From Saprospiraceae bacterium (GTDB lineage Bacteria; Bacteroidota; Bacteroidia; Chitinophagales; Saprospiraceae): a stretch of 64,000 bases of DNA. The DNA is taken from contig JAHDIE010000009.1 of NCBI GenBank assembly GCA_020630955.1, positions 1 through 64,000 on the forward strand, read 5' to 3'. Within the stretch, counting starts at the first letter, position 1. Every line of letters starts with the position of its first letter. Made by a program: the position numbers and the translations under genes. The notes beneath the pieces were generated by a model. The model saw nothing but the letters and a program-made list of their open reading frames with translations. It searched no databases and was not told the origin of the DNA. Below, in pieces: positions 9,385-19,981 of this stretch.

Positions 9385-10794
9385 ATGATGTCTATTTTTA
9401 TTAAGCCTTACTTTACCAATGATGCCGTTGTCTTTGGTATACTAATGATTATTCTAGCCTTAATTTTTCATACCTCTCATCTAGAATCAAAGGGGTGGAA
9501 AAAGTTTTACACATTTGTTCCCTCCTTACTCTTATGTTATTTTATTCCTGCATTATTCAATTGGCCTCTTAATCTAATTTCGCCTCATTGGTTTGATGGA
9601 CCTAGTCTGATGGCTCTTCTTGAGGCCAATAATTTAGTTCTACCCAATGGTCTTTCATATGATCAAACCATAAGTTGGATGACAGAAAATGGAATTACAA
9701 AAGAAATGTATAGTCCTGTTACTAGACATTCGAGTCTTTATTATATGGCTTCACGATACTTACTTCCAGCTAGTTTAATTCTTTTGTGTTTGGGTATAAA
9801 TCTTAAAGCTGTATTTAATTTGGGGTCTAAGGCCTTGATTATGTTTTTTGCTGCTTCGTTAGGAATTATTATTGGAGGTCCTATCGCATTGTTATTAATC
9901 TCTAATTTCTTTCCAGATCTTATTGGAGGAGTTACGCCTGATCAATTATGGAGAGGCTTAAGTACTGTTGCTGGTAGCTGGATAGGTGGAGGAGCGAACC
10001 AAACAGCGATGAAAGAAATTTATGAAGTCGCAGATAATCTATTTGGAACAATGATCGTAGTTGATGTTGTCGTTGCAAATATTTGGATGGGTTTCTTACT
10101 CTATGGAGCTAGTATTTCCGATAAAATTGATGTAAAATTAAAAGCGGATAACTCCTCTATTTCTGCGTTAAAAGAATCGGTTTCAAATTACCGAGCTAGT
10201 GTTTCCGAAATGCCTACTGTAACTAAAATGTTCGTTTTAGGTGCTATTGCATTTGGTGGTGTAGCATTATCTCATTGGGGTAGTGATGTCATTGTGCCAT
10301 TTATGAAAAGTTTTAAAGAGACCTTAAGTAGCTGGAGGCTAGACAGCCTAATGTCTGGGTTCTTTTGGTTAATTGTAATATCCACAACTATTGGTGTTGT
10401 GGGGTCTTTCACAAAAGCAAGAAAGCTTGAAGGAATTGGTGCATCACGTTGGGGAAGTATATTTATTTACATACTCGTTGCTACGATTGGGATGAAAATG
10501 AATTTAGGTGATGTTTTTGACAATCTTGGCCTTTTTGCTGTGGGAATAACTTGGATGTTAGTCCATGTCATGATTTTACTTTTTGTAGCTTGGTTGATAA
10601 AGGCACCTTTCTTTTTTGTAGCTGTAGGAAGCCAAGCTAATGTTGGGGGAGCTGCGTCAGCACCAATTGTAGCATCAGCTTTTGACTCTTCTTTGGCTCC
10701 TGTTGGGGTGTTAATGGCTGTTTTGGGCTACGCCTTGGGTACCTATGGAGCTATCGTGTGTGCTACCTTAATGCAAGTAGTTGCTACAGGTTAA
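9385..10794 (+). CDS. DUF819 family integral membrane protein
   Basis: Multiple TM segments; GLSTVAGSWIGGGANQTAMKEI and GSQANVGGAASAPIVASAF typical of DUF819. Confidence 0.85.
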   Translation: MMSIFIKPYFTNDAVVFGILMIILALIFHTSHLESKGWKKFYTFVPSLLLCYFIPALFNWPLNLISPHWFDGPSLMALLEANNLVLPNGLSYDQTISWMTENGITKEMYSPVTRHSSLYYMASRYLLPASLILLCLGINLKAVFNLGSKALIMFFAASLGIIIGGPIALLLISNFFPDLIGGVTPDQLWRGLSTVAGSWIGGGANQTAMKEIYEVADNLFGTMIVVDVVVANIWMGFLLYGASISDKIDVKLKADNSSISALKESVSNYRASVSEMPTVTKMFVLGAIAFGGVALSHWGSDVIVPFMKSFKETLSSWRLDSLMSGFFWLIVISTTIGVVGSFTKARKLEGIGASRWGSIFIYILVATIGMKMNLGDVFDNLGLFAVGITWMLVHVMILLFVAWLIKAPFFFVAVGSQANVGGAASAPIVASAFDSSLAPVGVLMAVLGYALGTYGAIVCATLMQVVATG

Positions 10795-10887
10795 CTAGAA
10801 ATTGAGACATTATAGCTTTATTTAATGTTTTTGATTTAATAGGCCTTTCAGACGGAACTTATTGATACTCATAGGGTTTATATGCAC

Positions 10888-10916
10888 TAATAAGCGATTT
10901 TCGCTTATTATTTTTT
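10888..10916 (+). terminator. Rho-independent terminator downstream of the DUF819 gene
   Basis: Perfect 10-bp stem TAATAAGCGA-TTT-TCGCTTATTA followed by TTTTTT. Confidence 0.8.
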
Positions 10917-10923
10917 ATCTTTG
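10916..10923 (+). promoter_or_regulatory. Bacteroidetes -7 element TATCTTTG upstream of the glgA-like gene
   Basis: Exact TANNTTTG match, ~31 bp upstream of the ATG at 10955; starts in the terminator T-tract. Confidence 0.5.
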
Positions 10924-10954
10924 CAGTCCTTTTGGGACAGATTAAACCATATAT

Positions 10955-11761
10955 ATGAGTAAAAAGAGAATTCTCTTTATCACACAAGAAATGAATCCAT
11001 ACACGGTAGTGTCGGAAATTTCTGAAAAGGTTAGAGCTCTTGCTCCCCACGTTCAAGGTGGAGAAATTGAGATTAGGGTATTAATGCCAAAATATGGAGT
11101 TATCAACGAAAGAAGACATAGACTCCATGAAGTTGTAAGACTTTCTGGAATGAATATCATTGTTGATGATGACGATTTTCCATTAATAATTAAAGTTGCT
11201 TCCTTACCTGGAGCTAGATTACAAGTATACTTCTTAGATAATGAAGAGTTCTTTAAGCGGAAATTTGTTTTTAATGATAAAGAAGAAAAACCTTTTGATG
11301 ACAATCAAGATAGAATGGTTTTCTTTTGCAAAGGAGTAATAGAAACAGTCAAAAAATTTGGATGGTCTCCTGATATTGTACATTGTAACGGTTGGTTTAC
11401 AGCTCTTGTCCCCTTATTCCTCAAAAAAGTGTACACTCACGATCCTGTCTTCGAAAATTCGAAGATCATATTCTCGATGTTCCAAGATGAATATTCACAA
11501 TATTTTACGAATCGATTCTTTGATATTGCTAGAATTAACGAATTAGAAGAAGTCGATTTACAAGATTTTAGAGATGGTGATAAGGTTTTATTAAACCAAG
11601 GAGCCATTGCTTTTTCTGATGCAATTATCAAAGACAGTGAAAATCTATCTGATCAAGAAGTAAAAGCTTGGGAAGACTCTGAATTACCAAAATTAGATTT
11701 CTTTGCTGATGATGAATACAAAAAAGAAAGTTTAGCTTTCTTTAAAGAACTTTTGGGATAA
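10955..11761 (+). CDS. Glycogen/starch synthase N-terminal (GT5-like) domain protein, short form
   Basis: 268 aa; MSKKRILFITQEMNPYTVVSEISEKVRAL..., PDIVHCNGWFTALVPLFLK; no C-terminal GT-B half. Confidence 0.8.
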   Translation: MSKKRILFITQEMNPYTVVSEISEKVRALAPHVQGGEIEIRVLMPKYGVINERRHRLHEVVRLSGMNIIVDDDDFPLIIKVASLPGARLQVYFLDNEEFFKRKFVFNDKEEKPFDDNQDRMVFFCKGVIETVKKFGWSPDIVHCNGWFTALVPLFLKKVYTHDPVFENSKIIFSMFQDEYSQYFTNRFFDIARINELEEVDLQDFRDGDKVLLNQGAIAFSDAIIKDSENLSDQEVKAWEDSELPKLDFFADDEYKKESLAFFKELLG

Positions 11762-11804
11762 TATTTTTTTATGCCTTCAGTTATATCTGGGCAACAATTT
11801 TTAT

Positions 11805-13139
11805 ATGAGATTACTATTTATAATTGCCGCTACATTATTGTTTTTTTCTGCCTGTGAAGATCCTGGAACTATAGGTTCGGGATTACTAGGAAACGAAGAG
11901 CTTCAAATTACATTTACAGATTCCATATATGTAAAAGGACGGACTGTACCAGGAGATAGTGTTGGAATCGTTTCCACAAATATGTCTATCGGAGTTTTAG
12001 ATGACCCTATTTTTGGAAATACCACAAATCGAGTATTTCTAGGTGCTGAATTAAGTTTAGTTCGCCCTGATTTTGAATTTGGTGTTTTGGACTCTGTCAT
12101 ACTTAGAATTCTTCTCAAAGAAGGCAATAGTTATGGTGACACCATGGCTGTTCATCACACCGAAGTCTATCAACTAGAACAAGAAATGTTCGAATTTCTT
12201 ACTGAATTAGAAACGGGTTTAGATTCATCAACCGAAGTTCCATATTCAAATAAATTAGGCGACACCATGTTTGTTGCTAATTATGTCGACTCGATTTACG
12301 TAAATCGCCACATTCTTGATACAATCATCGGTCTCGCTCCTCATTTAAGAGTAAGACTAGATCGCACAATTGGAGAACAATTTATGGGACTTACTAGTGA
12401 TGAATTAACCGATAGTCTTTTTAGACATACATTAAATGGTTTTCTTATCCAATCCACACCGAGTTTAGATAATATGCTTGCCTTAGATTTTGATCAGCAA
12501 ACAGGAGGTGGCTTTCTTGATTTTTATTATCACAATTCCGGCACTTCGGGTGATACAGCCAAAATATATACAGCAGAAGTTGGACGAGCGAGATTCTTAA
12601 ATGTTCAGCATAATGTTGAAGGTTCTGGATCTGAGCTAGAAGCAGCATTAAATGATATAAGTGATGATCAAGAGTTCTTATACATGGAACCATATGCAGG
12701 AGTAAACATAGAGTTTGATCTTTCCGAATTAAAAAACTATCAAGACAAAGTATTAAATAATGTGATTTTAGAAATGTCCTTAGCTGAAGTTATGGGCTTT
12801 GATTACGATACATATCCTCCAATTGAAAATGTAACACTTAATTATAGAAACGAAGATGGTGAGTTAAGGTTAATTAGTGATATCAGCACCGTTGGTGTTG
12901 TTCTTGATGATATTGAAACGTATTTCGGTGGAAAACTTATCGAAAAAGATGGAGTTATGAAATACTCGATGAATATTACCAATCACGCTATCCAACTCTT
13001 AAATGGTGAGTTTGATGACAACTATAAAGTTATTTTACGATCATATTTTAAATCAAGATTCCCGAAAAGATCCATTGTTCAAGGAAACAATGGCGATAAC
13101 CAAGGACCAATTCTTAAATTAGTTATTACGGAACCATAA
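11805..13139 (+). CDS. DUF4270 family lipoprotein
   Basis: Lipobox FFSAC; DPGTIGSGLLGNEELQITFTDS; location between the glgA-like gene and glmS. Confidence 0.8.
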   Translation: MRLLFIIAATLLFFSACEDPGTIGSGLLGNEELQITFTDSIYVKGRTVPGDSVGIVSTNMSIGVLDDPIFGNTTNRVFLGAELSLVRPDFEFGVLDSVILRILLKEGNSYGDTMAVHHTEVYQLEQEMFEFLTELETGLDSSTEVPYSNKLGDTMFVANYVDSIYVNRHILDTIIGLAPHLRVRLDRTIGEQFMGLTSDELTDSLFRHTLNGFLIQSTPSLDNMLALDFDQQTGGGFLDFYYHNSGTSGDTAKIYTAEVGRARFLNVQHNVEGSGSELEAALNDISDDQEFLYMEPYAGVNIEFDLSELKNYQDKVLNNVILEMSLAEVMGFDYDTYPPIENVTLNYRNEDGELRLISDISTVGVVLDDIETYFGGKLIEKDGVMKYSMNITNHAIQLLNGEFDDNYKVILRSYFKSRFPKRSIVQGNNGDNQGPILKLVITEP

Positions 13140-13148
13140 TCAATTTAT

Positions 13149-14993
13149 ATGTGTGGCATTGTTGCCTATATTGGCAAGCAGCAAGCGTACCCTCTTATTA
13201 TAGATGGGCTTAAAAAATTAGAATACAGGGGATACGACAGCACTGGAGTTGCTATCTTAGAACAAGGTATATCAGTATTCAAGAAAAAAGGGAAAGTTCA
13301 AGATCTTGAAAACTTTATAAATACAGAAACAAAAAATACCAATGGCACTTTGGGAATGGGCCATACAAGATGGGCAACCCATGGAGAGCCAAATGATAAA
13401 AATGCCCACCCACATACTTCAGGTAATCAAGAATTGGCCATTATTCATAATGGAATTATTGAAAATTACACTACCCTAAAAAAAGCATTGATTGAGTTAG
13501 GGCATTCTTTCAAAAGTGATACAGATACAGAAGTTTTAATCCATCTAATAGAAGAAGTACAGCTAAAACATAATTTACACATTGAGGAAGCCGTCAAAAA
13601 GGCATTACAAAAAGTTGTCGGCGCTTATGCAATTGTGGTAATCGATAAGAAGTCCCCTGATATTATTATCGGCGCAAGAAACTCAAGTCCTCTTGTTTTT
13701 GGATTAGGTCAAGATGAATACTTTCTTGGTTCCGATGCAAGTCCAATCATTAAGCACACGAATAAAGTAATCTATCTAAACGATGAAGATGTCATCAGCA
13801 TTAATAGAAATGGAGACTACAATATCAGCAACCTTAAAAATAAAACGGTAAGTCACCAAATTAAAGAATTAGATTTAAAAATTGAAGAGTTAGAAAAAGA
13901 TGGCTTTGATCATTTTATGTTGAAAGAAATATATCAACAACCGGCAACCATTGCACAAAGTATGAAAGGCCGACTTAATGCTTCTGAAGGCTGGGCGGTT
14001 TTGGGTGGTATGAAACAACATATCAATCGTATCTCTAAGTCAAAAAGAATTATCATGATGGCTTGTGGTACTTCTTGGCATTCTGCATTGGTTGGTGAAT
14101 ATCTTTTTGAAGAAATAGCAAGGATTCCTACAGAAGTAGAATATGCCTCCGAATTCAGATATAGAAACCCAATCATAAAAGAGGATGATTTTGTAATTGC
14201 TCTATCGCAATCTGGAGAGACCGCAGATACTCTTGCTGCTATAGAAATTGCAAAAGAAAAAGGAGCTTTTGTCTATGGTATCGTAAATGTTGTAGGTTCA
14301 TCTATTGCAAGAATTACTGATTCTGGATCTTACATTCATGCAGGTCCAGAAATTGGTGTAGCATCTACTAAAGCTTTCACCAGTCAAATAAGTATTATTA
14401 CTTTGATGGCACTATATCTTGGACACGAAAGAGGTATGATTTCTGAAAGTGATTATCGTGAGTTATTAAGCGAGCTAGAAGTAGTTCCAAAAAGAGTAGA
14501 GCAAATTTTAAAGAAAAATGACCATATAAAATATATTGCATCCGAAATTAAAAGTGCAGCAAATGCGCTTTACCTGGGCAGAGGTTATAACTTCCCTGTT
14601 GCACTAGAAGGAGCATTAAAGCTTAAAGAAATTTCATACATTCATGCTGAAGGCTATCCAGCAGCAGAAATGAAACATGGACCAATTGCTTTAATCGACA
14701 TGTATATGCCTGTTATCGTAATTGCTACCAATCAATCTGCTTATGAAAAAATAGTTAGCAATATCCAAGAAGTAAAAGCAAGAAAAGGCATTGTAATTGC
14801 AATCATTAATGAAGATGACACCATTATAAGGGAAATGGCAGACTTTTTTATTGAAATCCCTTCAATTGCAGAACCCTTAACACCATTATTATCAGTAATA
14901 CCTTTACAATTGCTTTCTTATCATATAGCTTTAATGAGAGGATGTAATGTAGATCAACCAAGAAACTTAGCAAAATCTGTAACTGTAGAATAA
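13149..14993 (+). CDS. glmS: Glutamine--fructose-6-phosphate aminotransferase (isomerizing)
   Basis: MCGIVAYIGKQQAYPLIIDGLKKLEYRGYDSTGVA; SIS domains; C-terminal DQPRNLAKSVTVE. Confidence 0.98.
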   Translation: MCGIVAYIGKQQAYPLIIDGLKKLEYRGYDSTGVAILEQGISVFKKKGKVQDLENFINTETKNTNGTLGMGHTRWATHGEPNDKNAHPHTSGNQELAIIHNGIIENYTTLKKALIELGHSFKSDTDTEVLIHLIEEVQLKHNLHIEEAVKKALQKVVGAYAIVVIDKKSPDIIIGARNSSPLVFGLGQDEYFLGSDASPIIKHTNKVIYLNDEDVISINRNGDYNISNLKNKTVSHQIKELDLKIEELEKDGFDHFMLKEIYQQPATIAQSMKGRLNASEGWAVLGGMKQHINRISKSKRIIMMACGTSWHSALVGEYLFEEIARIPTEVEYASEFRYRNPIIKEDDFVIALSQSGETADTLAAIEIAKEKGAFVYGIVNVVGSSIARITDSGSYIHAGPEIGVASTKAFTSQISIITLMALYLGHERGMISESDYRELLSELEVVPKRVEQILKKNDHIKYIASEIKSAANALYLGRGYNFPVALEGALKLKEISYIHAEGYPAAEMKHGPIALIDMYMPVIVIATNQSAYEKIVSNIQEVKARKGIVIAIINEDDTIIREMADFFIEIPSIAEPLTPLLSVIPLQLLSYHIALMRGCNVDQPRNLAKSVTVE

Positions 14994-15014
14994 ATACTAC
15001 CTTTACACAAAATA

Positions 15015-15695
15015 TTGACCATGGAAAACATGACCTATAACACTGAGCAAGAACAACTAATCATTCCTGAATATGGAAGAAATATTCAAAATATGATTGA
15101 GTTTGCAAAGACCATAGAAGAAGACGAAGAAAGACAACGGTTTGCTGAATATGTTGTGGATCTCATGCTACAAATGGCAACAAATTCTCGAAACAATAAT
15201 GAGTTTAGGGATAAAATGTGGCTACACTTTTTCATCATAGCAAAACATGACATCAAGGTTACACCACCAAATGGCGTAATTCCAAAAAGTGAGGAGTCTA
15301 TGCTTCAACCACTAAAAGTGGAATATCCAAAAAATAATTCCTTATATAGACATTATGGTCAATTTGTTCAAAAGCTAATTACCAAAGCAATAAAAATGGA
15401 GGAAGGACCAAAAAAGGAAGAATTTAAAAATATCATTGGTTCTTACATGAAACTCGCTTACAAAAATTGGAGCAGAGAGCATTATGTCAATGATGAAGTG
15501 ATCAAGGAAGAACTGAAGAACATGAGTGATGGCAAATTGCTTATGGATGAAGATATTGTTTTAAATAAAATTAGAGCTGCCAATAAAGCTCCTACTCATA
15601 GTCATAGATCTGGTGGAAGACACTCTGGAGGAAGGAGAAAATCTAACAATAAGTCTGGAGGAAGATCAAACAGAAATTACAAAAAAAGAAGATAA
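15015..15695 (+). CDS. DUF4290 family protein with basic Gly/Ser/Arg-rich tail
   Basis: LIIPEYGRNIQNMIEFAKTIEEDEERQRFAEYVVDLMLQM; tail SGGRHSGGRRKSNNKSGGRSNRNYKKRR. Confidence 0.85.
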   Translation: MTMENMTYNTEQEQLIIPEYGRNIQNMIEFAKTIEEDEERQRFAEYVVDLMLQMATNSRNNNEFRDKMWLHFFIIAKHDIKVTPPNGVIPKSEESMLQPLKVEYPKNNSLYRHYGQFVQKLITKAIKMEEGPKKEEFKNIIGSYMKLAYKNWSREHYVNDEVIKEELKNMSDGKLLMDEDIVLNKIRAANKAPTHSHRSGGRHSGGRRKSNNKSGGRSNRNYKKRR

Positions 15696-15696
15696 C

Positions 15697-16161
15697 TTAC
15701 TTCTTTTGACTTTCAAACAATAAGAGCTCTATTTCGTTTACACCTACCAACTTTTCTTCTCTTGAAAATTGGCCTATGGTAAACTCATGGTCTCCTAATT
15801 GTTTAAATCTGAAGTTGTCTTGAAGAGAAAAAACAGTTTCACAATCTTGTTTATTACACTTTCCAATCCAATTGCCCGACCTGTTTGCCAACTGCAAGGA
15901 TAGAGGTTCCGATTTTTTGTTTCCGTCTGGAAAAAGGGTTTCAATATTTAGATAAATGTTTTGAAAGTAAAAATCTTTTGAGTGATTAACTTTTAATGCC
16001 AAATCATATTTTTGGATGGTATCCTCAACTGTAATTTTACTCTTTAACTGATCTTGGTATAGCCAATCATTGTCAATTTCCAACTTTTCTGAATGAATAG
16101 GATTTGGTTGACATGCAGTAAAAAATAGTCCAAATATTAATATTATGTATAGCTGTTTCAA
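15697..16161 (-). CDS. gldH: Gliding motility lipoprotein GldH-like
   Basis: 154 aa, lipobox FFTAC; size and sequence pattern of GldH. Confidence 0.7.
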   Translation of the reverse strand: MKQLYIILIFGLFFTACQPNPIHSEKLEIDNDWLYQDQLKSKITVEDTIQKYDLALKVNHSKDFYFQNIYLNIETLFPDGNKKSEPLSLQLANRSGNWIGKCNKQDCETVFSLQDNFRFKQLGDHEFTIGQFSREEKLVGVNEIELLLFESQKK

Positions 16162-17318
16162 TTCCCGAAATAGTCTTTCATCCTTTCAAAAAATCCTTTT
16201 TCTCCGACTCCAACTTTCGGTTGAAAGTTCTCCATTTCTCGCATCTTTTCCATCATCACTTTTTCTTCTTTGTTCAACTCTTTTGGTGTCCAAATATTGA
16301 CATTTATTAATTGATCCCCAACACCATACGCTTGAACTGAAGGGAGCCCTTTTCCTTTTAATCGAAAAATTTTACCCGCAGGTGTTCCAGCTGGTATTTT
16401 TATTTTAACAACTCCACCAAGTGTAGGAACCTCTACCTTAGTGCCTAAAGCCGCATCTGCAAAATTTAAAAATAAATCATAAATCACATTTTGTCCATCT
16501 CGTGAAAATGATTCATGCGGTTTTTCTTCAACAACAACAAGCAAGTCTCCTGTTTGGCCTCCCATTTTCCCAGCATTCCCTTTTCCTCTTAGGGATAACT
16601 GCATGCCTTCTTGAACTCCGGCAGGAATTTCAATCTCAACTTCTGATTTATTCAACTGCCTTCCTTCTCCCTTACATTTACCACAAATAGCTGTTACTTG
16701 TTGCCCAGAACCATTACATGATGGACATGCCGTGGTCGTTTGCATTTGACCCAAGAATGTGTTCTTTATTTGACGTACATAACCACCTCCATCACATGTT
16801 GTACAGGTTTTTACAGAAGTACTATCTTTCGCTCCAGAGCCATTACATGTGGAACATGTTTCTTGCTTATTTAACTTAACCTTTTTTGAAACACCACTTT
16901 GAATTTCTTCTAACGTTAAAGCCATTTTGATTCTTATGTTTGAACCCTTTTGGCCTGCACTTCTTCCTCTACTTGATCGACCACCAAAGAAGCTTTCGAA
17001 TGGACTTCCTCCATCTCCAAAAATATCACCAAATTGACTGAAAATGTCTTCCATATTCATACCTCCTCCACCAAATCCACCTGCGCCGCCATTTCCACTT
17101 ACTCCAGCATGTCCATATCGATCATATCTTGCTCGTTTGTTTTCGTCACTCAAAACTTCGTAAGCCTCGGCGGCTTCTTTAAATTTTTCTTCTGCAGCTT
17201 TGTCATCTGGATTTCTATCCGGATGGTATTTCATTGCAACTTTTCTATATGCCTTTTTTATTTCGGTTTTATCTGCTCCTTTGCTGACACCCAAAATTTC
17301 ATAATAGTCTCTGGCCAT
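16158..17318 (-). CDS. dnaJ: Molecular chaperone DnaJ
   Basis: J domain with HPD ([18 protein letters not shown]), G/F region, CxxCxGxG zinc repeats. Confidence 0.97.
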   Translation of the reverse strand: MARDYYEILGVSKGADKTEIKKAYRKVAMKYHPDRNPDDKAAEEKFKEAAEAYEVLSDENKRARYDRYGHAGVSGNGGAGGFGGGGMNMEDIFSQFGDIFGDGGSPFESFFGGRSSRGRSAGQKGSNIRIKMALTLEEIQSGVSKKVKLNKQETCSTCNGSGAKDSTSVKTCTTCDGGGYVRQIKNTFLGQMQTTTACPSCNGSGQQVTAICGKCKGEGRQLNKSEVEIEIPAGVQEGMQLSLRGKGNAGKMGGQTGDLLVVVEEKPHESFSRDGQNVIYDLFLNFADAALGTKVEVPTLGGVVKIKIPAGTPAGKIFRLKGKGLPSVQAYGVGDQLINVNIWTPKELNKEEKVMMEKMREMENFQPKVGVGEKGFFERMKDYFGN

Positions 17319-17323
17319 AATTA

Positions 17324-17896
17324 TTATTTTCCAACCACTACCTTAGCGTGTCGGATTATCTTGTCGTTTAAATAATATCCTGTAAGCACAGTATCCACAA
17401 TTTTCCCTTTCATTGATTCGTCAGGAACAGCAATTTCTGTCACCGCTTCATGCAGTTCAGGATCAAAGACTTCACCAGTGCTTTCCATTGCAGTCACACC
17501 CATATTCGATAGTGTCGAATGAAGTTTATTATAGACTAATGTTACTCCTTCTGAGAATTTTTCTTCACTACCTTCATCCTCAGCACTAAGTTTAGCCCTA
17601 TCAAAATCATCCATAACAGGAAGTAATTTGGAGATCGTGTCTTGGGCTGCATTTCTCATAAGCTCCAATTTTTCCTTTACAGTACGCTTTTTGAAATTCT
17701 CAAACTCAGCATACAATCTAAGATGTTTGTCTTTAGCCTCGTTCAACTCATTAGTCAATTGATCGAGTTCAGAGATTTCCTCTTCAACTTGATCATTTAC
17801 TTCTTGATCCTTCCTTTCCTTTTCTTCGATATCCACATTTTCTTCCTGGTTATTCATTTTCTTCTTTGCCATTTTTTTCAACTTGTTTATCATCAT
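17324..17896 (-). CDS. grpE: Nucleotide exchange factor GrpE
   Basis: [35 protein letters not shown]; just upstream of dnaJ. Confidence 0.95.
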   Translation of the reverse strand: MMINKLKKMAKKKMNNQEENVDIEEKERKDQEVNDQVEEEISELDQLTNELNEAKDKHLRLYAEFENFKKRTVKEKLELMRNAAQDTISKLLPVMDDFDRAKLSAEDEGSEEKFSEGVTLVYNKLHSTLSNMGVTAMESTGEVFDPELHEAVTEIAVPDESMKGKIVDTVLTGYYLNDKIIRHAKVVVGK

Positions 17897-17966
17897 ATTT
17901 ATTTATCTCAAACCCTTTGCCAATCCGGAAATAAGGCCAATTTGGCACTTATTTAAAGGTAAACTG

Positions 17967-18488
17967 TCACTTTAACTTATTGGCAAGTAGTTTTTGCAGG
18001 TTTTCGTAGCTTTCATTAACACTTAACACCTCTCCATTTGGCGAAAGTAGATATTTTGTAGGGATCTCTCTAACACCAAATGCTTTAGCAATCTCTGAAC
18101 GAAACCTATCTGTCAGTATAATGTGATATGGCCATCGAAGACCATCTTTTTTTATCGCAGCTATAGCACTTTCTTTTTTTGTTTCTATAGCAACAGAAAC
18201 TAGTTCAAATCCCTCAGAGTCTGTAAAAGCTTTCCCGTTAAACTGATTATAAAGCTTTACAAGGTTTGGATTATCTTGACGACATGGTGCACACCAAGAC
18301 CCCCAAAAATCTAGCAATACATAATTGCCTCGCATTTCTTTTAACTCGAATGAATTACCGTTTACAAGCTTTGCTCTGAAGTTTGGTAACTCTTCTCCAT
18401 CTGAGTACTTCGGAGCTTGCCATATGTATTTGTAGCCCAAAATGCCCAAAATACCAATCATCAAAACAACATTAATTATTTTTTTCAT
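17967..18488 (-). CDS. TlpA-like thioredoxin-fold protein
   Basis: N-terminal membrane anchor; LLDFWGSWCAPCRQDNPNLVKLY. Confidence 0.88.
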   Translation of the reverse strand: MKKIINVVLMIGILGILGYKYIWQAPKYSDGEELPNFRAKLVNGNSFELKEMRGNYVLLDFWGSWCAPCRQDNPNLVKLYNQFNGKAFTDSEGFELVSVAIETKKESAIAAIKKDGLRWPYHIILTDRFRSEIAKAFGVREIPTKYLLSPNGEVLSVNESYENLQKLLANKLK

Positions 18489-18580
18489 ATATGTGCGCTC
18501 ATTGTTTTATAAACATTAACCAATACTACTTAGCTTTAGGTTTCTATTTTGCATTATGTCATCAAATAAAAGCCTTAGTT

Positions 18581-18955
18581 GTGTCTGTTAATCTAGTTAA
18601 TTGGTTTGAAATCCCAGTCATTGATATTAATAGAGCTTGCGATTTTTATTCTTCTGTTTTCGATCTCAAGCTTACGCAAATGTCTTTCGGTTCCTTAAAA
18701 ATGGCAAGCTTTCCTTCAAAAGGTGGCCAAGGAGCAACCGGAGCCTTGGTAGAACATAAAGACTACTATACTCCTTCTTTAAATGGAGTTGTAATTTACT
18801 TCAGTACTGATGACATCAATAAAAATCTTTCTTTAGTCAAAAGACACGGAGGTAAAATAATTCAAGAGAAAAAAGAAATAGCACCCAACCAAGGCTTCAA
18901 TGCCGTTTTTGAAGACTCTGAAGGAAATAGGATTGCCTTACACGCCAAAGATTAA
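18581..18955 (+). CDS. VOC (glyoxalase/bleomycin resistance) family protein
   Basis: NWFEIPVIDINRACDFYSSVFDL...GGKIIQEKKEIAPNQGFNAVFEDSEGNRIALHA; likely GTG start at 18581, the upstream part of the listed ORF (18491) is probably not coding. Confidence 0.8.
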   Translation: MSVNLVNWFEIPVIDINRACDFYSSVFDLKLTQMSFGSLKMASFPSKGGQGATGALVEHKDYYTPSLNGVVIYFSTDDINKNLSLVKRHGGKIIQEKKEIAPNQGFNAVFEDSEGNRIALHAKD

Positions 18956-19863
18956 AACTGAAAACCTATAGATAATTGAAAACCAAATTTTCGATCGTAA
19001 TCTTCTCGATAAATAAAACTTGCATCATCATTGACTTCTTGAAGGGAGTGGTCAAATTCTGTATTAGTAGAGTCTCGCAAACCCAAACTCACTATACCCC
19101 TCAAGTACAATCCAGAGTTAATATAATAGGAGGCCCCTCCTGATAATGCAACATCAAATGCCTTAAAGGCTTTATAAGATCTTTCATTATCAAATTCGTA
19201 ATAATAATATGCCGGCAATGTACTAGGAATCACAACCTTGTCTAGTTCTCCGTCATTATTCAAATCATAATCAATGGTAATGTTCTGAATCTGACTACTG
19301 ACACCAAAAGCATTTCTTGTTTCATCCGAATAATTATAACTCAATGTTTGAGTATACCAGATAGGAACATCCAAGTCATCATTTCTAAAATTAAGAGTTC
19401 CTTCTCCTACAACTCCAGCAATAAAATCAAGCTCAATTCCTCCAAAAACTTCAAACTTTCTAAATGGTTTATAAACTACATGTAAGGGTAAAGTGAATGA
19501 ATTAAATCTTTTTTCTAAATCGAAAGTTTCTCCACCAAATAATGCAGCTGTTTGTCCATTAGAAATTGATGGTTGCAAAAACACATCTGATTTTATAATC
19601 GTCAAAAACCTATCATTATATTGTTGCTTACTGCTTTTCTGAACAAATGAAAGCTCTGTTCTAAAACCAAAGCTCTCGGAGAGGTTATATTGTCCTGTTA
19701 TCGCAAAAACAAATCCCTGAGAAAATTGCTGAGTTTCGTTTGCTTCTAAAGGACCAAGAAGTTTAAAGGAGCTAAGCCCTGTTCTCACTCCAATTTTCAG
19801 ATCCTGGCTATAAATAGATCCAAAAATCATCGATGCACACAATAACAATAAATATTTCTTCAT
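18952..19863 (-). CDS. Outer membrane beta-barrel protein
   Basis: Signal peptide; LKIGVRTGLSSFKLLGP, FGFRTELSFVQKSSKQ, terminal KFGFQLSIGFQF. Confidence 0.75.
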   Translation of the reverse strand: MKKYLLLLCASMIFGSIYSQDLKIGVRTGLSSFKLLGPLEANETQQFSQGFVFAITGQYNLSESFGFRTELSFVQKSSKQQYNDRFLTIIKSDVFLQPSISNGQTAALFGGETFDLEKRFNSFTLPLHVVYKPFRKFEVFGGIELDFIAGVVGEGTLNFRNDDLDVPIWYTQTLSYNYSDETRNAFGVSSQIQNITIDYDLNNDGELDKVVIPSTLPAYYYYEFDNERSYKAFKAFDVALSGGASYYINSGLYLRGIVSLGLRDSTNTEFDHSLQEVNDDASFIYREDYDRKFGFQLSIGFQF

Positions 19864-19981
19864 ATCTACTTTGTTTACTCCCTTAACGTCATTTTTATCA
19901 AAGGATTATTTCACTGGACAAAAATACAATCCTTACTCGTCTTAACTGTATCTTGAGGCATATTTGGCAGTTTTTTAATAC

